Positions 57,982-64,000 of a DNA stretch of 64,000 nt are shown here, piece by piece. The notes beneath the pieces are model-generated. The model was not told the origin of the DNA. It searched no databases and worked only from the letters and a program-made list of their open reading frames with translations. The translations under genes and the position numbers were made by a program. Every line of letters begins with the position of its first letter. The stretch's first letter is position 1. Origin of the DNA: Rhyzopertha dominica (lineage: Eukaryota > Arthropoda > Insecta > Coleoptera > Bostrichidae); assembly GCA_025024175.1 (NCBI GenBank), contig QCXZ01000086.1:13854245-13918244 (forward strand), read 5' to 3'.

Positions 57982-60219
57982 TTTGTTTTGTAATTAGATG
58001 GCGACCACATAAAGCACAAAAACGAATGCATTCCAAAATTACAACATATTTTGTAACAAAACTGTCTTCAGTCTAAAATTAATAAGTAATCGCTAATGAT
58101 AACTAGATATTTTCACAATTTTTTAAAATATGTATCACGTAGATTATATTCCTTCAAAATTTACATTATTTTTGAAACGTGTTCCCTACTAAAACAGTCT
58201 CTTGGGATTTCGGGGTCGTGCGACGTTCTTTAACATGTGTCGATTTCAGCAATGAACATACTGTAAAATAAATGCAAAAAAAACGGGAGGAGCGGTACCT
58301 CATCGAGGGGGTCTACCAGGTCTAACGGGAGGTGTCACACGCGTAGCCAAGGCCCTGTAGAGGACCAACCTTGAATCTGCCGATCGAGGATATAAGATGA
58401 TTGTAGTCGATCGGATGAATTCTCCTCCCTGCCGCTCTTGGTTTTCTTAATTTCCAGTAACACGATCGAGCCGTTAGGACGGATAGCGTCTACCAGCGAA
58501 GAAGAGATCCAGGACACAAGACGTGGGCGTCCCAGAGCGACTCACAGAGTGACGGAGGCGTAGTGCTAGTAGGACATGTAGAAGATGGCGTTTCGCGTAC
58601 GGGTTTAAGATTAATATTGTATACTTATGGTGAACCTTTCAGACGTATCAATTCAGCTTGCTTCATTGATCCGCTTAAAGGGGGGAGGGGGGGTATGCAG
58701 GACGAATTAATTCCGGGAGGTCCCCAGATTTATTAGTCAGTGTTTTCTTTTGGAATTTGCTCGGTGCATGTAGCTGTCAAAGTTGAAATATAACATCCGC
58801 GTTTTCAGACGCCTGGAAAGAGTCATCTGCGCTACACATTTGGTTTTTTTGTCATATTCATGTAGTACAGTACAGTATGACCCTTTACTATTGTGATTAA
58901 ATGGCAGTTGTGTAAAGTCCCCTTAGTCGTTAGAGAGAAAGTGGACAAAATTTATGAGCTCCAAGCCGTGGACAGTTTTGTTCGCCTTCTGAGAACGGTC
59001 CCCGTAAAGGACCATGTGCGGGAACAAAGCAACGGACGTTTTATGGTCGAAAGATGCTAGGGCCAACTTTCGCGAACACCAAGTTAATATAGTATAAAAT
59101 TCATATTTTGATTCACTTTTAATCGAGGATTCTGCTAATCTCCTCCGAACCTAGCGAAAGCCCAGTCTGGCAATAATGTAAATTTAAAGGTAGTAGGTAC
59201 CTATGCGAGCTGTGTGGAAACGTACCTGAAAGGTTAGTTCCGATTGCGTAATTAGAATTGTATAAGGTAGAGGACGCTGGAAGTTACCGTTGCAGGTTTT
59301 CTAAGGTTTTCGTTCGCCTGCCAACTGCGAGGGTAATTTCTAGAAGAGAGCGTTAAGAAGACCACGGAACTAATTGTAAGGAATAAAATTTAAGATTAAG
59401 ATATAATTTACCAATATTTTTGACCCCTAAGAATTAGGTGGCACAAATTGCAATCTCGTAGAAAAGGAAAAGTCTGAAGGATAGAACGCTTCTTTGGCGC
59501 TCGGGCGAGGTGTCACATACCAATCGAGAGGGTTGCTCTGTACCACCCCCACTTGGAAATTCCGTAAACATGTGTCAAATTGTTTAAGTGGCTTCACTAT
59601 TTTCGGCCTTAAAGTTGACACCTATTTTTTAAGTTTATTTAAGCTCGAGAGCTTGATTTCCAAATTAATTCTCTTCTTGCTCGGCTTACGTGCGTGTTAG
59701 CTCGTATTACAGTTGAATCAATTTCGCGAACGTTAAAGGTGTATTCGTGTTATCGTGGTTTGGAGGTAATCAGTCCGTTATTTCAAATCACTGCTTGATT
59801 CAGAGTCATCCATAGTCGGGATTTCTTAAATTTCATTTGGATAAATTCATATTTCCTATTTGAACATACTCTTTTCGAGATTGGTAGTTTGGGGTCGTTA
59901 GGGATGTTTGTTTTTGAGAACAAGTCTTATAATAAAAGTTTAGTCAGTTCATTTATAAAAGTAAGTGCCCATTGTAAATACGTTCATTTGTTGGCTTGTT
60001 GTTCCGTTTTTCATAATTTAACTAGTATTATAATAAATTAGCTCCGAAACTTTGAGACAGCATTTTTATTACGTTCATTCCCGACACCTCAGAGTTAAAT
60101 AGTGAAAAGTGATAGTTAATGACATTTCACATAATTGGGATTACCATAGAGCGGGTCCAGAGACTCGACCAAAAGGTAGGTCTAAATCGTGGTCCCTTAC
60201 TACGAACCCAACTAACATC
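57982..60219. other. Long non-coding stretch before the 60.2-kb ORF
   Basis: No coding similarity in 2.2 kb. It is moderately GC-rich from 58300 to 59700. The words GAGGTGTCACA[C/T]... at 58328 and GAGGTGTCACAT at 59509 repeat, but I could not extend them to a full LTR. TATA-like sequence lies near 60020-60035 upstream of the ORF, which could act as a promoter; this is weak. Confidence 0.35.
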
Positions 60220-61188
60220 ATGAATAGTTCCATTAAAGATTCTGAGGTTGATGCTAATGCATCACCTCCACAAGGTAGCACTCCAAAGACTACCCCTAAG
60301 AAAACGAACCGTCGTGGACGAGGATCCAGAGAGAAAGCAGCAGAGAAGTTTCGTAAACACAAGAACGAGACTGTCGGAGCCGCAATGATCGCAGACCGAA
60401 TAAACAAATTTCATTTAGAGCATGGTATTGATCAAAGCGAGCTATTTGGAGAAATGGTTTCATCGATCCCGGTGGTTAAGCCTGAGCAGCCTGTAAGTGT
60501 ATCAACGCATAAGTTAGCTGAGGTCGCTGAAAAGACAGTTCATACCTTGGTGAATGCGTGTAAGGTACCATCACAGGACGTTGCGTTTGATGTGACGACT
60601 GTGCAACTTGCTGCGAGCTTGCAGTTGGATGCCAAAGTGTTTCTCGCACGTCAGAAATCGTCCGCGCCAATTGTAGACGGTGAACGCGAAGTGCGCGTAG
60701 AACGTGTTGTGCGTAATTTAAGTACTGGCATACTTCCAATTGCTGTGTTCTTAGATCAGGTAGGCTTGGCTGAATTTGATAGTCAGAAGTTTTACCCAGT
60801 CACAAACGAGGCCAATGGAGATGGAGTGATTTACAGCTTTTCTCACTCTGACTTCCATGAACCAGACCTTTTTCACCACGACATTTACCCCGTTTTGCTT
60901 GGAGGATGGCGTACCGCGGATAACGAGTTAGTGGATGTGAACAATTGTATTGATCTTCACGCTCGTGGTTTTCGTGGTGGCGAAATGTTCCTTAGACTTA
61001 CTGATGCTGCTGCTGCAGTTGAAGCGGGAGTAGTGACGCCTGAAGGGCAATTAGCTGTCCCAGTTAATGCTCTTCCACCAGTTTTACCTCCTTGGGGTGA
61101 ATATTTAGAACTAGTGTTTCGAAATAATATGCCTCCTTTGGACGATATTTTTGCTCGGTATCTGGAGTTTATTTCGGGACTAAATTAA
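60220..61188 (+). CDS. Intact ORF of unknown family; possible viral capsid or Gag-like protein
   Basis: The first in-frame ATG is at 60220, giving 322 codons to the TAA at 61186. The frame is open further upstream to about 60109. The start is Ser/Thr/Pro-rich, then a strongly basic arm (KTNRRGRGSREKAAEKFRK), and then a long folded domain without low complexity, containing HGIDQSELFGEM, LARQKSSAPIVDG, NLSTGILPIAVFLDQVG, FSHSDFHEPDLFHHDIYPV and LLGGWRTADNELVDVNN, ending PPWGEYLELVFRNN and LEFISGLN. A basic arm followed by a compact domain is what many viral capsids and some Gag proteins show, but I recognise no specific family. It is more GC-rich than its surroundings and is almost the only long intact ORF here, so it is either young or under selection. 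An AATAAA follows 185 bp downstream. Confidence 0.6.
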   Translation: MNSSIKDSEVDANASPPQGSTPKTTPKKTNRRGRGSREKAAEKFRKHKNETVGAAMIADRINKFHLEHGIDQSELFGEMVSSIPVVKPEQPVSVSTHKLAEVAEKTVHTLVNACKVPSQDVAFDVTTVQLAASLQLDAKVFLARQKSSAPIVDGEREVRVERVVRNLSTGILPIAVFLDQVGLAEFDSQKFYPVTNEANGDGVIYSFSHSDFHEPDLFHHDIYPVLLGGWRTADNELVDVNNCIDLHARGFRGGEMFLRLTDAAAAVEAGVVTPEGQLAVPVNALPPVLPPWGEYLELVFRNNMPPLDDIFARYLEFISGLN

Positions 61189-61372
61189 GTAGTCTTGAGA
61201 AGTTTGTGTTGTGTTGTAACTTTACGAGAATCTATGGGTTAGGATCACGCTGTGGGGTTTCGCTATTATTTTTTCCCGTTTAAATGACGAAATCGTCGTA
61301 ATTAATGCGTGTGTTAATAGTTAAGTAAGTGATGAATTAGAGACGTCTTTCTGGCCAACAATGGCGTGTGGA

Positions 61373-61378
61373 AATAAA
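61373..61378 (+). terminator. Polyadenylation signal AATAAA after the 60.2-kb ORF
   Basis: AATAAA followed by a T-rich stretch (TATTTTTGTTCTT), 185 bases past the stop codon. The spacing and the downstream T-rich element fit a real 3' end, although AATAAA is frequent in AT-rich DNA. Confidence 0.4.
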
Positions 61379-61965
61379 TATTTTTGTTCTTAAAATCCTG
61401 TGCCAAATTGGCACTATTCCTCTTAAACCAGTACCAACGAACCCATTTGAGTAAATTCTATTGTGTACATAAAAATGCGTACCGTTACCGTAGTGTCAAA
61501 ATGAAGTACTGTAGCAAGCTTACACATCAGAATTATTGATATCCTGCTTGTAGTATTTCATAACGAACTGTAAATGGTGCCAACCAGTGAGTTAGTGGCA
61601 CAGATACGGTTAATATATTGAATTAATATCACTGGTGCATATGGACGCATAACAAACTTTAACATTTAATAAAACTTTATTCCTCGACCTCGATTGGCGG
61701 ACACGCTGACAGCTGACATCACTGATTTACAGGTGAAATGAGATTGCACTTGGTAAAAAATTTAAATGCATAATATAAATACCTCGCGAGTAGCATACAC
61801 GGCACGATAAAAAAAGAAAATATAGAGGGATGCTATGATATACCAGCTCGTTTGGAAGACATTTGTCAGATTATAAATTTCTGTGTTTTTTCCGCTTAGA
61901 TATGCTATAGTACTAGGCAGAAATTTTTGTAATCAATTCAGGGTAGTGATAGACTAAATGTGGAG
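61379..61965. other. Spacer, no gene seen
   Basis: No frame or repeat of note. Confidence 0.4.
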
Positions 61966-61969
61966 CATG

Positions 61970-62690
61970 CATACGGATAGGGCAGAAACCAGTGTTGTAG
62001 ACACTACCGAAATAAGCAGTGTTCTCCCAGAAACTCGCATTTTAACAGACGCCGACGATAAATTAGCAGCTAGTGTAATTGACAAATTTAAGAAAATTTC
62101 TGACCGTTTGGGTCGTACGCATAATTTAATTTATCATATAGATACTGGCAATGCAAAGCCCTTTCGTCAAAGGAAATATTTAATGTCTATTTATATACTT
62201 CAACATTAAAGTGCAGTAAGATAAATGTTAGCACTGATGGCAAAGAACCATCTCATGGAGCATGGAGTTCCCCCGTATTATTAGTTAAAAGCAAAACTGA
62301 GATTTTTTTTATTTTGTTTTGATAGAACTATTAACTCCGTTACCAAGCTTAACAGGCATCTTTTCTCTCGAGTAAATGGGATTCTAAGTATGTTAAGGGA
62401 TGTCAGATTTATTACATTTATCGATTTTCGAAGAGCATTTTGGCAAATTCCATTGAGTAAGGAATCTAAAGAAAAAACAAGTTTTTACCTTACTGGATGT
62501 TCCAATTTAAAGTAGTGAATTTTTGGGGAATCATATTCTGCTGAAACCTTGTAACGTTTAATGAATGCCACTTTTGGTTCCGATTTAGAGCCTATTGTCT
62601 TCTGTTATGTAGACAATACAATTCTTATGTCTAGTTCTTTTAATGATCATCTAAAACTTTTTAAGCTCAACTCCGATCGTTTAAAGAAGC
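61970..62690 (+). pseudogene. Gypsy reverse transcriptase fragment, separate lineage
   Basis: The frame 61958-62209 has DKFKKISDRLGRTHNLIYH and NAKPFRQRKY, the linker and start of RT. After breaks it continues with HLMEHGVP, INSVTKLNRH, VRFITFIDFRRAFWQIPLS and LEPIVFCYVDNTILMSSSFNDHLKLF. The catalytic YxDD reads YVDN, so the second Asp is lost. The wording (SVTK, FWQIPL, LEPIVFCY) differs from elements A-D and points to another gypsy lineage common in insects. Confidence 0.75.
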
Positions 62691-62706
62691 TGGCTTGACA
62701 ATCCAA

Positions 62707-63077
62707 GCTGAATCTTGTTGTGGAAAGCGGTTCTATAGGACAAAATAAAAGACTTGAATTTCGTCGCAGTTTCGACACTTGGTTGTATCTTCTTCCGGCG
62801 ATGAATTTCTGTTTGTGTGGTGTGTATGGCATGGTCAGAACAGAAATGAGACGAACCAAACGTGATCGATGCGCATGAAAAATAATAACTAAGAGAAAAC
62901 TGTTTTCTCTAAGTTATTTCTCATCCACGCCGATCACATTCAGTTCTCGCTCTCTGACTATACAAACAGAAACACCAACATACAACCTGAAGAAGACGCA
63001 ACAAAGTGTCGAAACGTAGCAAGCAATTTCGTATTTTATTTTGCTCTAAAGCGCTATTTTCCACAACGAAATTCAGC
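62707..63077. mobile_element. Foldback (imperfect palindrome) element, about 370 bp
   Basis: The two halves are diverged inverted copies with the centre near 62901, where AGAGAAAAC T GTTTTCTCT forms a perfect core. At the outer ends, GCTGAATC.TTGTTGTGGAAA pairs with TTTCCACAACGAAATTCAGC. The inner words GTTTCGACACTT and AAGTGTCGAAAC also pair. The arms differ by indels. It is a MITE-like foldback repeat with no coding content. Confidence 0.75.
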
Positions 63078-63149
63078 ATTCATCGCGAGGACGACACACA
63101 ATTAACTTTGAAAAATGTAGTACCTTTTAAAAATCTGTATCCCAAATTA

Positions 63150-63450
63150 GTGCTGTCAACAGTGATCGCCGTATCCGGTTTGGCGGTTACAACGAATTTA
63201 ACCGGTTATGTTCCGGTTTTCATGAATATGATCAAACCGTCGGTTAACCGGTTGACCGGCTTACTTTAACCGGTTAACCGTTTTACTTTAACCAGTTACC
63301 GGCCTATGTTAACCGTTTAATCAATTAAAATTAACCGGTTTAACGGGATGAGACTGTTAACCGATTTAAATTGACCGGTTAACCAGTTACAGTTTACCGG
63401 TTAATCGGTTTAACGTTAATCCTTTAATAGTCTTCCCCTTAGTCGGCTAA
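63150..63450. repeat. AACCGGTT-rich degenerate repeat, block 1
   Basis: Many near copies of TTAACCGGTTAACCG and its variants with irregular 10-18 bp spacing, densest at 63190-63420. It is probably a degenerate simple or satellite-like array. AACCGGTT is also the consensus of Grainyhead/CP2 factors, which may be coincidental. Confidence 0.7.
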
Positions 63451-63884
63451 TGTATATTCTATACCATCTCATACTTGACAATGAAGTTTTTTTTAATATA
63501 TGATATTAATAACTTAAACAGTTAGGAAAAACCTGTTTACATGGAAATGAAAGAACCGTCTATTATAACCGTTTTAACGGATATTTAATCTGAACCAGTT
63601 TTGCGTTTAACCTAACGCGATGAACGTACCTCGGAACGTACGTAATTGTCAATCAATTTTAAAATATTAATTTATTAAACATACCAACCTTTAACAATTT
63701 GATTTAACATTCAAATTTTTGTTCGTTGTTTTTTTCAGGTATTCGGCTGTNGGGGTATGCGTTTTGCCGTTTTCGTTAGCAGGGCGTGCTTAGCACACAT
63801 GGTAGTTTTCAAGTCTGAGCCTGAGCGTCTTATTCCGCGCATTCTTGAGTCTGGGCTGAATACTAATTTATTTAGTTATTTTTG

Positions 63885-64000
63885 TNCAGGTTTTATAACN
63901 GGTTCATTTTTAACCGGTTCGTAACCGGCCAATTTTTAAGCGGTTCATAACCGGTCAATTTTTAACCTGTTATGCCAGGGTTGTATATTACGGTTAATAT
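63885..64000. repeat. AACCGGTT-rich degenerate repeat, block 2
   Basis: A second run of TTTTAACCGGTTCGTAACCGGCCAATTTTTAA-like units (about 32 bp period) reaching the window end. Weaker AACCG/CGGTT words lie near 63565-63610. The two blocks may bound one element. Confidence 0.65.

Noticed and set aside
58328..59525. Repeated word GAGGTGTCACA as a pair of LTR starts flanking sequence before the 60.2-kb ORF
   Set aside because: The match could not be extended beyond about a dozen bases, and no primer-binding site or second LTR was found.
1..64000. CRISPR array or prokaryotic operon
   Set aside because: No regularly spaced short repeats with unique spacers, no bacterial gene order, and introns are present.

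Overview
This window looks like eukaryotic, almost certainly insect (arthropod), repeat-dense DNA rather than a gene-rich locus. The reasons are AT-rich spacers, GT..AG introns inside transposase genes, polyadenylation signals, no bacterial ribosome-binding sites or operons, and a transposon set typical of insects: gypsy/errantivirus elements with an env gene, a P-type THAP transposase, piggyBac, hAT, a Mutator-like element with YqaJ nuclease, and several LINEs. I cannot name the species. I found no ordinary conserved host gene, tRNA, rRNA or CRISPR array.

Layout. 0-2.5 kb: an Arg/Ser-rich ORF and a minus-strand errantivirus remnant. 4.0-5.7 kb: a minus-strand LINE. 5.8-9.8 kb: an almost complete P-type transposase gene with a 1.3-kb intron. 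10.0-10.9 kb: a TTAA-flanked inverted-repeat element. 11.8-17.6 kb: an LTR errantivirus with most of gag missing. 18.1 kb: a hAT fragment. 18.4-23.0 kb: a mag-like gypsy. 24.2-26.0 kb: piggyBac, its last codons cut by a third gypsy element (26.0-31.2 kb) that lacks reverse transcriptase but keeps env. 31.3-34 kb: mag-like fragments. 34.9-35.9 kb: a LINE. 36.2-39.1 kb: a hAT transposase split by GC-rich DNA with a 160-bp tandem repeat. 39.2-41.9 kb: a 150-bp inverted-repeat element and two oppositely oriented LINE pieces. 41.9-43.3 kb: an unnamed repetitive protein family. 44.0-47.0 kb: a DDE transposase split by a 2.3-kb element with ~440-bp terminal inverted repeats. 47.07-54.06 kb: a recent errantivirus with near-identical LTRs and a TTCA target duplication. 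54.4-58.0 kb: an unrecognised RG/RS-rich protein and a Mutator-like element. 60.2-61.2 kb: an intact, unrecognised 322-codon ORF. 62.0-64.0 kb: a gypsy reverse transcriptase fragment, a foldback repeat and an AACCGGTT-rich repeat.

Nearly every coding block is transposon-derived and most are broken by stops or frameshifts. The scattered single N bases and one-base frameshifts mean some breaks could be assembly error. Seven of eight gypsy-type pieces lie on the plus strand, which with the errantivirus density recalls piRNA clusters; this is only a hypothesis here. The best candidates for something undescribed are the intact ORF at 60220-61188, the RG/RS-rich protein at 54362-55254, the 41.9-43.3 kb family and the long-inverted-repeat element at 44401-46715.
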